From NCBI GenBank assembly GCA_904420175.1, contig CAJFUF010000005.1, positions 1 through 64,000 on the forward strand: a DNA stretch of 64,000 bases. The letters are read 5' to 3'. The notes beneath the pieces were generated by a model, which was not told where the DNA came from, ran no database searches, and saw only the letters and a list, made by a program, of their open reading frames with translations. A program made the translations under genes and the position numbers. This DNA is from Candidatus Schneewindia gallinarum (GTDB lineage Bacteria > Bacillota > Clostridia > Oscillospirales > Ruminococcaceae). Below are positions 9,149 to 18,834 of this stretch, piece after piece (the first letter of the stretch is position 1; each line of letters starts with the position of its first letter).

Positions 9149-10657
9149 ATGAAAGCGATTATGGTCATGTTCGACTCCTTAAACCGGCACCTGCTGGAGC
9201 CCTATGGGTGCGACTGGACGAAAACGCCGAACTTTGCGCGGCTGGCGGAACACACCGTAACCTTTGACAACTTTTATGCGGGCTCCCTGCCATGCATGCC
9301 CGCCCGCAGGGAACTGCACACCGGCCGCTATAACTTCCTGCACCGGGCATGGGGCCCCATTGAGGGTTACGACGACTCCATGCCGGAGATTCTGAAAAGC
9401 AATGGAATTTACACGCACCTTGTCACGGATCACTGGCACTACTGGGAGGAAGGCGGAGCCAACTACCAGACGAAGTACAACAGCTTCGAGTATGCCCGCG
9501 GGCAGGAGGGCGACCCGTGGAAGGGGCACTTAAAATGGGATGTGCCGGAACATATTGACGGGCGGCAGGACGCCTGCGGCAAACAGGAGTATATTAACCG
9601 CTACTACATGCGTGAGGAGAAAAATCAGGCCATAGCGGTAACATTCCAAAACGGTCTGGACTTCATTGAGACGAACCATGCAGAGGACAACTGGTTCCTG
9701 CAGATAGAGGCCTTTGACCCGCATGAGCCGTTCTTCTCCCCGCAAAAGTATAAGGACTTATATCCGCACGAGTACCACGGCATCATGTTTGACTGGCCCG
9801 CTTACCACCCGGTACGGGAAAGCGAGGAGGCGGTTCAGCACTGCCGGTATGAGTATGCCGCACTGCTGTCCATGTGCGACGCCTACCTTGGTAAGGTGCT
9901 GGACATGATGGATCAATACGGCCTGTGGGAAGACACCATGCTGATTGTCAACACAGACCATGGTTTCCTGCTGGGGGAGCACAACTGGTGGGGAAAGATT
10001 CAGATGCTGTACTACAACGAAATCGCCCATACCCCGTTCTTTTTGTGGGATCCCAGGCTGAAGCTAAAAAACGTGCGGAGCGACTGCCTCGCGCAGACCA
10101 TTGACATCGCCCCCACTGTTCTCGATTTCTTTGGACAGGCAATCCCGAAGGACATGCTGGGCCGGCCGCTGCGCCAGTGCCTTGAAAGCGGAACGAATGC
10201 CCATGACTATGTCCTGTTCGGCCAGCACGGCATGCAGGTTTATATCACGGACGGAAGATATGTGTATGTTCGCTCGCCGCTGCCGGATAAGGAGGACGTG
10301 CTGTATAACTATATGTCGGTACCCAACAGCTACCCCAACGCCATGCCGGTGGAAGTGCTGCGCACAGGCGAGTGGCACCCCGGTTTTAGCTTCACGAAGG
10401 GCGTCCCGCTGATGAAATACCACGGCGGCAGCTGGATTCCTTCCATGCAGCAGAATGGAAAGCTGCCGGAAAGCCTACATGCAGCGGGCAACCTGCTGTT
10501 TGACCTTGAGACGGATCCGAAGCAGCTGAACCCCATCGACGACCCGCAGGTGGAGGAGCGGATGATCCGCGCCATGGTAAAACTGATGCTTGAAAACGAC
10601 AGCCCGGCGGAGCAGTTTGAACGCCTGGGACTGGAGAGCTATCTGCCGACACCGTAA
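9149..10657 (+). CDS. Cys-type sulfatase, no signal peptide
   Basis: sulfatase signature CMPARRELHTGR; DHGFLLGEH; N-terminus MKAIMVMFDSLNR lacks a signal sequence. Confidence 0.92.
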   Translation: MKAIMVMFDSLNRHLLEPYGCDWTKTPNFARLAEHTVTFDNFYAGSLPCMPARRELHTGRYNFLHRAWGPIEGYDDSMPEILKSNGIYTHLVTDHWHYWEEGGANYQTKYNSFEYARGQEGDPWKGHLKWDVPEHIDGRQDACGKQEYINRYYMREEKNQAIAVTFQNGLDFIETNHAEDNWFLQIEAFDPHEPFFSPQKYKDLYPHEYHGIMFDWPAYHPVRESEEAVQHCRYEYAALLSMCDAYLGKVLDMMDQYGLWEDTMLIVNTDHGFLLGEHNWWGKIQMLYYNEIAHTPFFLWDPRLKLKNVRSDCLAQTIDIAPTVLDFFGQAIPKDMLGRPLRQCLESGTNAHDYVLFGQHGMQVYITDGRYVYVRSPLPDKEDVLYNYMSVPNSYPNAMPVEVLRTGEWHPGFSFTKGVPLMKYHGGSWIPSMQQNGKLPESLHAAGNLLFDLETDPKQLNPIDDPQVEERMIRAMVKLMLENDSPAEQFERLGLESYLPTP

Positions 10658-10672
10658 CAGGAGGGAAAGGCC

Positions 10673-11800
10673 ATGCCGCCGCTGAGCATTTTAATCAAAC
10701 CCGTGTCCGACAGCTGCAATATGCGCTGTAAATACTGCTTTTACTGTGATGAGGCTAGCAAGCGGTCAGTCCACTCCTACGGCACCATGCAGGCGGATAC
10801 GCTGGAAAAGCTGGTGATGAAGGCGCTGTCAGCCGCACAGGGGCAATGCACCTTTGCCTTTCAGGGCGGGGAGCCAACCCTTGCAGGGCTGCCCTTTTAT
10901 CAGGAGTTTGTCCGGCTTGTACAAAAGCACAATGTAAAAAAGCTGGACGTCCATTTTGCCATACAGACCAACGGGACGCTGATTGACAGGGAGTGGGCCG
11001 GGTTTCTTGCGCAGAACGGTTTTTTAACCGGCTTGTCCTTAGACGGAACCAAGGAGGTAAACGACCGGTTCCGCGTGGACGCGCAGGGCGGCGGTACCTA
11101 TACGAAGGTGCTGCATGCTGCACAGCTTTTCGACGCAGCCGGCGCCCAGTACAACATCCTGACTACCGTCACCTCTGCCGTGGCGGAAAATGTTGAACGG
11201 ATTTACCGCTTTTTTAAAAAGAACGGATTTCAGTGGCAGCAGTACATCGCCTGCCTTGATCCAATTGGAGAGCGGCGCGGCGGGCATGACTACTCTGTTA
11301 CACCGGAGCAGTACGGCGTTTTCCTAAAGCGCCTGTTCGATTTGTGGTATCTGGACTGGAAGCATGGAACCCCCATCTCCATTCGGTATTTCGATAATCT
11401 GGTGTTTCTGCTTATGGGCCAGCCTGCGGAGGCCTGCGGCATGATGGGCCACTGCACCTGCCAATATGTGGTGGAGGCGGACGGCGGCGTCTATCCCTGT
11501 GATTTCTATGTGCTGGACGGCTATAGGCTGGGGGACATTGAAACGCAGGACTTCCCGGACTTTGACAAAAAACGCCGGGAGCTTCGATTTATCGAGAAAT
11601 CGCTGGTTCCCCATGAGGACTGCCGGGCATGCCCCTTCGGCTACCTGTGCCGAGGCGGGTGCCGCCGGGATCGCGACGGGTTTGACGGCGGCCCGCTTCA
11701 AAAAAATTATCTCTGCCCTGCGTACCGCGTCTTTTTCCCTTACGCTCTACCGAGGCTTCAGGAACTTGCGCAGGATGTCATGAAACGCTCCCGACCTTAA
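10673..11800 (+). CDS. anaerobic sulfatase maturase (radical SAM/SPASM)
   Basis: CNMRCKYCFY radical SAM motif; C-terminal Cys clusters CGMMGHC.C...CRACPFGYLCRGGCRRD...CPAY; adjacent to the sulfatase. Confidence 0.92.
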   Translation: MPPLSILIKPVSDSCNMRCKYCFYCDEASKRSVHSYGTMQADTLEKLVMKALSAAQGQCTFAFQGGEPTLAGLPFYQEFVRLVQKHNVKKLDVHFAIQTNGTLIDREWAGFLAQNGFLTGLSLDGTKEVNDRFRVDAQGGGTYTKVLHAAQLFDAAGAQYNILTTVTSAVAENVERIYRFFKKNGFQWQQYIACLDPIGERRGGHDYSVTPEQYGVFLKRLFDLWYLDWKHGTPISIRYFDNLVFLLMGQPAEACGMMGHCTCQYVVEADGGVYPCDFYVLDGYRLGDIETQDFPDFDKKRRELRFIEKSLVPHEDCRACPFGYLCRGGCRRDRDGFDGGPLQKNYLCPAYRVFFPYALPRLQELAQDVMKRSRP

Positions 11801-11810
11801 AACAGGGACG

Positions 11811-11844
11811 AAAGACGGCCGGATTTTTATCCGGCCGTCTTTTT
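11811..11844 (+). terminator. intrinsic terminator
   Basis: AAAGACGGCCGGATTTTTATCCGGCCGTCTTTTT. Confidence 0.9.
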
Positions 11845-12079
11845 CTGCCTCCAATCCACCCGGCCCCCGGCAGAGGACGCGGCAGAACAAAACCGCCGCC
11901 GCGGCACTTAAAACGGGGGAAAGTGCAGACAGGCAAAATCATATCATCGACTTGCGAGGGCATTTGTGGTAAGATAAACTGGGATTTTAAAAAGATCGCG
12001 CTGGACCGGCGGTAAGGCGGCGCGGCATATAGAATGGAAAAACCAAAGCCTTAAAAAGACGGGATGGGAGGAAAAGAAA

Positions 12080-13231
12080 ATGATGGGAACAGTTGCGCTG
12101 GTGCCGTGCGCCGGCTACAACCGGCAGGAGGTGACGGAGGCTGTCCGCACCGGTGTGGAACTGCTTGGAGGGATAGGACGGTTTGTCCGCCCGGAGGAGC
12201 ACATTCTTTTAAAGCCGAATCTGCTGCGTAAAGCGGAGCCGGACAGGGCTGTTTCCACCCATCCGGAGGTGTTTCGCGCCGTTGCCGCCCTGCTGCGGGA
12301 GGTGGGATATTCCAACCTGACATACGGGGATTCGCCTGGAACGGGCAGCATGGCCAAGACAGCAGAGGCCTGTGGAATGGCCGCCCCGGCGCAGGAGTTT
12401 AACATACCGCAGGCGGACTTTTCCACCTGCGTGGAAACCGCATTTCCGCAGGGCCGTGTCTCACAGCGGTTTTTCCTTGCAAAAGGGGTTGTGGATAACC
12501 CGGCTGTCATCAACATCTGTAAAATGAAAACCCATGCGCTGGAGCGGATCACCGGGGCCGTAAAAAACCTGTACGGCTGCGTACAGGGCTATAATAAAAG
12601 TGCAGGGCATGTGGCCTACCCCTCTGCGGAGCGGTTTGCCGCCATGCTGTGTGACCTCCACCGGCTGATACGCCCGCGGCTGCACATTCTGGACGGTATC
12701 ACCGCCATGGAGGGAAACGGCCCTGCTTCCGGCACGCCGGTGCACATGGGGGTGCTGCTGTTTTCCGACGATCCAGTGGCCCTGGACAGCGTTTTTTGCC
12801 GCCTTGTTTACCTGAATCCTGAACTGGTGCCCACCAATGTGCAGGGCATGAAAGCGGGTGTCGGTACCTATGAGCAGGTGCGCGTGCTTACTCCGCAGGG
12901 CGAACTGGACGTGGATGAAGCGGTGGAAAGGCATGGCCACAGCGAATTTGATGTGTACCGCGGTAAGGAGGAACGGCCGTTTTTAAAAAACCTGCTGCGC
13001 TTTGCCAGATCCAAGCCGGCAATAGATGGGACGCGCTGCGTCGGCTGCGGCGTGTGCGTGGACGCCTGCCCCGTGCAGGGAAAGGCCGTGCATCAACCGC
13101 GCAGGGGTGTGAAGCCCACATACGACTACAAGGCCTGTATTCGTTGTTTCTGCTGTCAGGAGATGTGCCCGGAACAGGCCATCTTTGTGAAAAAACCGCT
13201 GATGGCAAGATTGGCGGACAGAAAGTGGTAG
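12080..13231 (+). CDS. DUF362 protein with C-terminal 2x[4Fe-4S] ferredoxin domain
   Basis: DUF362-like core; CVGCGVCVDACP and CIRCFCCQEMCP motifs. Confidence 0.88.
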   Translation: MMGTVALVPCAGYNRQEVTEAVRTGVELLGGIGRFVRPEEHILLKPNLLRKAEPDRAVSTHPEVFRAVAALLREVGYSNLTYGDSPGTGSMAKTAEACGMAAPAQEFNIPQADFSTCVETAFPQGRVSQRFFLAKGVVDNPAVINICKMKTHALERITGAVKNLYGCVQGYNKSAGHVAYPSAERFAAMLCDLHRLIRPRLHILDGITAMEGNGPASGTPVHMGVLLFSDDPVALDSVFCRLVYLNPELVPTNVQGMKAGVGTYEQVRVLTPQGELDVDEAVERHGHSEFDVYRGKEERPFLKNLLRFARSKPAIDGTRCVGCGVCVDACPVQGKAVHQPRRGVKPTYDYKACIRCFCCQEMCPEQAIFVKKPLMARLADRKW

Positions 13232-13246
13232 GGCCGTATAGATAAG

Positions 13247-13282
13247 AAAAAGCGCACGGGCCGCTGGCCCGTGCGCTTTTTC
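13247..13282. terminator. bidirectional terminator
   Basis: AAAAAGCGCACGGGCC-GCT-GGCCCGTGCGCTTTTT. Confidence 0.9.
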
Positions 13283-13302
13283 TGCAAAGACGAAAACAAA
13301 CG

Positions 13303-13926
13303 TCAGCTGTTCTTCATCATAATTTCTTCCGCCATGTTGGCAGCATGTTCACACTTGTCCACACACTCCTCCATGACCTTATAAATCTCATTCCAGGTCA
13401 GCACCTCGATGGGATCCGCACCGGAGGTGTAAAGCTCCCGCATGGCGTCAATGTACAGCTTGTCCCCCTCGTTTTCATAGCTGTTGATATCGATGACCAG
13501 CTTAATAAGCTCACCCGACTTTTTAAAGTTGTGGAATTCAGCCATCAACTGTTTTAACGCCTCGCAGCTTTTGACGATGACGGCACAAAACTGTGGCGCA
13601 TCGGGACGCATGACCTTAATGTCAAACATATACATGCGCAGTAAAACATCCTCAATGGAGTCCGTGATTTCGTCGATATACTGGCTCAGGCCGATAATAT
13701 CTTCCCGCTCGATGGGGGTGATAAACTCGTGCGCAAGCTTTTTCATCAGTTTATGCTTGCTTGCATCGGCCGCGTTTTCCAGCTTGTGCATGGTGGCGGT
13801 GTTTTCCGCAAGCTTGTCATGGTCGTAGTCTGTCAGGCATTTTTGCAGCAGCAGGGCCTCCTCATAGCAGAAACCCGCCACTTCCTCAAACATGGAAAAA
13901 TAAAAGTTCTTTTCCTTTTTACGCAT
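13303..13926 (-). CDS. DUF47 (PhoU-like) protein
   Basis: DUF47-like all-helical sequence adjacent to a PiT transporter. Confidence 0.88.
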   Translation of the reverse strand: MRKKEKNFYFSMFEEVAGFCYEEALLLQKCLTDYDHDKLAENTATMHKLENAADASKHKLMKKLAHEFITPIEREDIIGLSQYIDEITDSIEDVLLRMYMFDIKVMRPDAPQFCAVIVKSCEALKQLMAEFHNFKKSGELIKLVIDINSYENEGDKLYIDAMRELYTSGADPIEVLTWNEIYKVMEECVDKCEHAANMAEEIMMKNS

Positions 13927-13938
13927 GATTTATCCTCC

Positions 13939-14991
13939 TTAAAATATCAGCATAAACAGCTGCGCCATCAGATATCCGATAATCCCGCAGCCGGGGAAGG
14001 TCAGCACCCAGGTCAGCACCATTTCCTTGACCACGCCCCAGTTGACAAAGCTTAAACGCTTGGCCGCGCCAACGCCCATGATGGCGGTGGTCTTGGTGTG
14101 GGTGGTGCTGACGGGCAGGCCCGTCAGGGAAGAGATAAGCAGGCATCCTGCACCTGCAAGGTCGGCGGAAAAGCCCTGATATTTCTCCAGCTTCACCATG
14201 TCCATGCCAACTGCCTTAATAATACGGTAACCGCCGATGGAAGTGCCAAGCGCCATAACGATACTGCACAAGATCATCAGCCAGACAGGGACGTGGAAGC
14301 TGGTGACCCCGGCCTTACCCTGAGCAAGGAACAGCCCCAGCAGAAATACACCCATGAACTTTTGCCCATCCTGTGCACCGTGCATAAAAGCCATGGCCGC
14401 CCCGCCTGCAATCTGTGCGTAGCCGAAGAAGTTATCCGCCTTCCTTCTTTCACAGCGGCGGAACAGCAGCGCGGTCAGTTTGGCACTGAAATAGCCCATG
14501 GCAAAGCCCAGCAGGGTGGACAGCAACAGGCCGTACAGCACCTTAACCCACTCGGCCCCGTTGATTCCGGAGAAACCGCCGTGCATGGCAATGGCGGCTC
14601 CGGATATACCGGCAATCAACGCATGGCTTTCGCTGGTTGGAATACCAAACCACCATGCAGCAGTGGCCCACAACACAATGGCGAACAGCGCCGCGCACAG
14701 GCCGATCAGTGCCTCCTGTGCGTTGCTGCCGAAATCCACCATGTTATAGATGGTTTCCGCAACAGTGGCGTTTATCATGGTCATGCAGAAAACGCCCAGA
14801 AAGTTGAACACCGCAGCCATCATAATGGCTGCCCGCGGGCCGATGGCCCGTGTGGACACGCAGGTGGCAATGGCGTTCGGTGCATCGGTCCACCCGTTAA
14901 CCAAAATAACGCCCAGCGTCAGTAACACCGTCACCAACAGGGCGGGATTACTAACGAGCTGGGCGAGAAAATCGGGAAATGAAACAGTCAT
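13939..14991 (-). CDS. PiT-family inorganic phosphate transporter
   Basis: NGWTDAPNAIATCVSTRA and GLPVSTTHTKTTAIMGVG signatures. Confidence 0.93.
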   Translation of the reverse strand: MTVSFPDFLAQLVSNPALLVTVLLTLGVILVNGWTDAPNAIATCVSTRAIGPRAAIMMAAVFNFLGVFCMTMINATVAETIYNMVDFGSNAQEALIGLCAALFAIVLWATAAWWFGIPTSESHALIAGISGAAIAMHGGFSGINGAEWVKVLYGLLLSTLLGFAMGYFSAKLTALLFRRCERRKADNFFGYAQIAGGAAMAFMHGAQDGQKFMGVFLLGLFLAQGKAGVTSFHVPVWLMILCSIVMALGTSIGGYRIIKAVGMDMVKLEKYQGFSADLAGAGCLLISSLTGLPVSTTHTKTTAIMGVGAAKRLSFVNWGVVKEMVLTWVLTFPGCGIIGYLMAQLFMLIF

Positions 14992-15159
14992 TGAATTCCA
15001 TCCTTTTTCTTTACAAGCTTCTTACGTATTTTTTACGAACACACTCATCTTAACATACCCGTGCGTTGTTGGCAATAAAAATATAGAAGACAACTTTCGT
15101 TGCAATCAGCCGGTAGATATGGTAAACTGACAAAAATTGTTGCATGAGGAGGGAAGCAG

Positions 15160-15876
15160 ATGATCGCGGAGCTGATACTGAAATTTACAATTTACAGTTT
15201 TCTCGGTTGGCTGTGTGAGACAGTGTACTGCAGTGTGGGTCAGCGCCGGTTTGTGTACCGTGGGTTTCTTAACGGGCCGGTTTGCCCGATTTACGGGTTC
15301 GGTGCCCTGCTGGTGCTGTTCTTTTTAATGGATGTAAAGGACAACCTGCTGGCCCTGTTCACTGCGGGGATGGTGGTAACCAGCACGCTGGAGTATCTGA
15401 CTTCCTTCCTTATGGAAAAACTGTTCCATGCCAAGTGGTGGGACTATTCCAACAGGCCGTTCAATCTGCACGGCCGGGTATGCCTGCTGAATTCGGTGCT
15501 GTTCGGCCTGATGGCGGTGCTGCTGGCCCATTTTGTGGATCCGGCAGTGGATCGGCTTATCGGCGGGCTTCCGGCGTGGCTGCTGCCATGGGCAGCCGGG
15601 GTTTTGCTTGTGCTGTTTGTTTTGGACACGGTGGTCAGCGTATGCGCTGCGTTGCACCTGGACGCACGCCTGCGGGAACTGCAGGCCGTCACGGAAGCCT
15701 TTATGGAGGGAAAGCGAAAAGAGCTGCAGGGAAAACGAAGTGCTTTACAGACAAGGCTTTTAAAGGCTTATCCCAACCTGCACTCTCTCAAGTATGACGA
15801 GCGCCTGCAGGAACTGCGGCAGGCGCTGCGCCGCAAAAAGGAAGAGAGGAAGAAAAACAGAAAAAAGGGGAAATAA
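15160..15876 (+). CDS. CmpB-type putative ABC transporter membrane protein (PF06541-like)
   Basis: FLGWLCETVYCSV...RGFLNGPVCPIYGFGA; TSFLMEKLFHAKWWDYSNRPFN. Confidence 0.85.
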   Translation: MIAELILKFTIYSFLGWLCETVYCSVGQRRFVYRGFLNGPVCPIYGFGALLVLFFLMDVKDNLLALFTAGMVVTSTLEYLTSFLMEKLFHAKWWDYSNRPFNLHGRVCLLNSVLFGLMAVLLAHFVDPAVDRLIGGLPAWLLPWAAGVLLVLFVLDTVVSVCAALHLDARLRELQAVTEAFMEGKRKELQGKRSALQTRLLKAYPNLHSLKYDERLQELRQALRRKKEERKKNRKKGK

Positions 15877-15930
15877 CTGGGTGCTTTTCTGCCCGCCGGC
15901 GGTTCTGACTTCGTCAAACCGGGCATACAC

Positions 15931-15980
15931 TTGACAGAGGCGCCATTTTCCCGTATGATCATAATAACTAATGATGTTAG
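15931..15980 (+). promoter_or_regulatory. marR promoter with operator palindrome
   Basis: TTGACA-N17-TATGAT (15931-15959) then CTAA-TGATG-TTAG (15968-15980). Confidence 0.75.
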
Positions 15981-15998
15981 GTAATCCGGGGGCTGTAT

Positions 15999-16424
15999 AT
16001 GGATTATAGAGCAATGGCAGAGGAGCTTTTAAGCATTCGTGCAGGCTTGCTTCATGTTCCTGCAATTCAGCACATGACAAATTTGGTGAAGGGTGAGATG
16101 AGCGTGCTGAACTATCTTGTCACCCATGAGAACAGGGCCCATCCCAAAGATATGAGCAGGGATATGCTGGTCAGCACCGCACGCATTGCCGCCATCCTGA
16201 ACCACATGGAGGAGAAAGGGCTGCTTACCCGCACGCACGATCCGGAGGATAACCGGCAGGTGATTGTGTCGCTGACCCGCGCCGGAATGAAGGAAATTCA
16301 AAAAAGGCGTGAGGAGGCCATCTGCTACATCATGCGGATGCTGGATTACCTTGGTCCTGAAGAAGCAAAGGAGTACCTTCGGATTCAGGAAAAAATCATC
16401 CATGGTTTTGCCGGGCGAAGATAG
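15999..16424 (+). CDS. MarR-family transcriptional regulator
   Basis: MarR wHTH with DPEDNRQVIVSLTRAG wing. Confidence 0.92.
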   Translation: MDYRAMAEELLSIRAGLLHVPAIQHMTNLVKGEMSVLNYLVTHENRAHPKDMSRDMLVSTARIAAILNHMEEKGLLTRTHDPEDNRQVIVSLTRAGMKEIQKRREEAICYIMRMLDYLGPEEAKEYLRIQEKIIHGFAGRR

Positions 16425-16459
16425 GGCGGCAGGAAAGGGCTTTTTCGTGTACCCAATTT

Positions 16460-16474
16460 GCTAATAGTGTTAGC
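16460..16474 (+). promoter_or_regulatory. probable MarR operator upstream of the DUF1538 gene
   Basis: GCTAA-TAGTG-TTAGC, same half-sites and spacing as 15968-15980. Confidence 0.65.
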
Positions 16475-16542
16475 TATCCGCTTGCTGTTCCCCATGAAAT
16501 CCCGGCGGTACCGGCCAAAGAAAGGAGGGGTGGGAGACCCAC

Positions 16543-18063
16543 ATGAATGAAAAATTAAAAGAAAAGACCCGGGAATCACTGGCCAGCGTCCTGCCAATTA
16601 CCCTGATTGTCCTGCTGCTAAGCATTACCTTTGTTCCGATGCAGGTCGCCACGTGGGAGCTGTTTGTCATGGGGGCGGTGCTTGTCATAATCGGAATGGG
16701 CTTTTTTCAGCTGGGCGCTGAAATTGCCATGATGCCGCTTGGACAGGGAATCGGCGGGCAACTGGTGAAAAGCAGGAAGCTGATTGTGACCATTGTCATC
16801 TGCTTTCTGGTCGGCACGGTTATCACCGTGTCCGAGCCGGATTTACAGGTGCTTGCGGCGCAGGTGGCCTCCATTCCCAATGAGGTACTCATCTGGTCGG
16901 TGGCAGTCGGCGTTGGGATTTTTACCGTTGTCGCCATTTTGCGGATTTTGCTGAAAATCAGCCTGTCCAAGCTGCTGAGCGTGCTTTACATTCTGCTTTT
17001 TGTGCTGGCAGCCTGTGCCCCATCGGAGTTTCTTGCAGTTGCGTTTGACTCCGGGGGAGTGACCACCGGGCCAATGACAGTTCCCTTTATTATGGCCATC
17101 GGCGTCGGCTTTTCCGCTGCCAGAAGCGACAGGGAGGGCGCCAGCGACAGCTTCGGACTGATAGCCCTATGCAGCATCGGCCCGATTATGATGGTTCTGC
17201 TGCTTGGGATTTTCTATCATCCGACCGAAGCGGTCTACACTGCGGTTGAAATTGTGCCGGCGGACACGCTTCAGGATGTGATCCGGCAGTTTGTCAGCGC
17301 ACTGCCCCAGTACACCAAAGAGGTTGTTGTCAGTATGCTGCCGGTGGGCGCGGTGTTTGTCCTGTTCCAGCTGTTCACCAGGCAGTATCATAAGTATCAG
17401 GTGCTGAGGATGTGTATGGGCTTTTTGTATACGATTCTCGGCCTCATCCTGTTTTTGACCGGGGTCAACGTGGGGTTTGCGCCGGTGGGAAGCCTTCTGG
17501 GGGGAAGCCTGGCGGACGGCCCCATGAAATGGATCCTGCTGCCAATCGGGATGGTCATCGGGTACTTTATCGTTAAGGCGGAGCCCGCAGTGAAAGTACT
17601 GAACGACCAGGTGGAGGAAATAACCGGCGGCACCATTTCCCACACCATGATGAACCGCTGCCTCTCCATCGGGGTGGCCTGTGCGGTGGCCCTGGCCATG
17701 GTACGGGTACTGACAGGAATCAGCATCTACTGGATTTTGATTCCCGGATACGCGCTGTCGCTAATCCTCAGCCATTTTGTCCCACCTGTTTTTGTGGGCG
17801 TTGCCTTTGACTCCGGCGGCGTTGCCAGCGGCCCCATGACCTCCACATTCCTGCTTCCGCTGGCGATGGGCGCCTGTACGGCTGCGGGGGGCAACGTGGT
17901 TACGGATGCGTTCGGCGTGGTCGCCCTGGTTGCGCTGACGCCGCTGATTACCATTCAGATTATGGGCTGCCTCTACGCCTACCGTTCAAAGCGGGAGGCG
18001 CAGAAACCGGCAGACACGGTTTCCGACGATATTGTTTTGGAGTTGGGAGAGGACGAGGAATGA
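16543..18063 (+). CDS. DUF1538 tandem-repeat membrane protein
   Basis: two internal repeats FLAVAFDSGGVTTGPMT... and FVGVAFDSGGVASGPMT...; polytopic. Confidence 0.88.
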   Translation: MNEKLKEKTRESLASVLPITLIVLLLSITFVPMQVATWELFVMGAVLVIIGMGFFQLGAEIAMMPLGQGIGGQLVKSRKLIVTIVICFLVGTVITVSEPDLQVLAAQVASIPNEVLIWSVAVGVGIFTVVAILRILLKISLSKLLSVLYILLFVLAACAPSEFLAVAFDSGGVTTGPMTVPFIMAIGVGFSAARSDREGASDSFGLIALCSIGPIMMVLLLGIFYHPTEAVYTAVEIVPADTLQDVIRQFVSALPQYTKEVVVSMLPVGAVFVLFQLFTRQYHKYQVLRMCMGFLYTILGLILFLTGVNVGFAPVGSLLGGSLADGPMKWILLPIGMVIGYFIVKAEPAVKVLNDQVEEITGGTISHTMMNRCLSIGVACAVALAMVRVLTGISIYWILIPGYALSLILSHFVPPVFVGVAFDSGGVASGPMTSTFLLPLAMGACTAAGGNVVTDAFGVVALVALTPLITIQIMGCLYAYRSKREAQKPADTVSDDIVLELGEDEE

Positions 18064-18761
18064 TGATTCGAAAGGAAAAACACATCCATCAGCGGATTGT
18101 GGTACTGGTGACAAGAACGGAGGACGAGCACAAGCTGTGCAAAACCCTGGAAGGGCTGCACATGCCCATTATTTATTACCAGTTTAGGGGACAGGGCACG
18201 GCCTCTTCCGAATTGTTGGATATTATCGGCCTGCGCGGCACCGGGCGGATCGTCACCCTCTGTGTGCTGCCGCACAAACTTGTGGGGGAGGTGTTTTCCG
18301 CACTGAACCGGGATCTTTCCCTTGAAAAGAAGGGGGGCGGAATTGCCGTTTCCATACCGGTTACCGGCCTGCCGGACGCCCTGCAGCAAATGCTGACAGA
18401 GGAACACGGTGCTGGACAACAAGAGCAGAAAGGAGAAGAAAAGCAAATGAACACCAGTGCGGCATATTCCATGATTTTGGTGGCGGCAAACTATGGCTAC
18501 AGCGATGAGATTATCGACGCGGCCCGCAGTGCCGGGGCAAGGGGCGGAACCGTCCTGAAAGGCAGACGCCGCGGGGAGGAAAACATCATGCATTACCTGG
18601 GCCTGTCCCTGCAGGAGGAACAGGAACTTACCATGATTGTTGTCCCGCAGGAAAAAAAGGCGGCCGTCATGGTGGCGGTCAGCCAGGCATGCGGTCTGCG
18701 GACAGAGGCGCACGGAGTTGTGCTGTCGGTGCCGGTTGATGAAGTGATGGGGTTAGAATAA
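18060..18761 (+). CDS. tandem PII-like signalling protein
   Basis: C-terminal half resembles the PII fold (ILVAANYGYSDEIIDAARSAGARGGTVLKGR); N-terminal half looks like a second PII-like domain; ATGA overlap with the DUF1538 gene. Confidence 0.75.
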   Translation: MMIRKEKHIHQRIVVLVTRTEDEHKLCKTLEGLHMPIIYYQFRGQGTASSELLDIIGLRGTGRIVTLCVLPHKLVGEVFSALNRDLSLEKKGGGIAVSIPVTGLPDALQQMLTEEHGAGQQEQKGEEKQMNTSAAYSMILVAANYGYSDEIIDAARSAGARGGTVLKGRRRGEENIMHYLGLSLQEEQELTMIVVPQEKKAAVMVAVSQACGLRTEAHGVVLSVPVDEVMGLE

Positions 18762-18834
18762 CCTCCGGCTTGTCATTAAAAAAATGATTTGCCATGTAAA
18801 AACCCCCGGCCATTGCCGGGGGTTTGTTTCGTGT

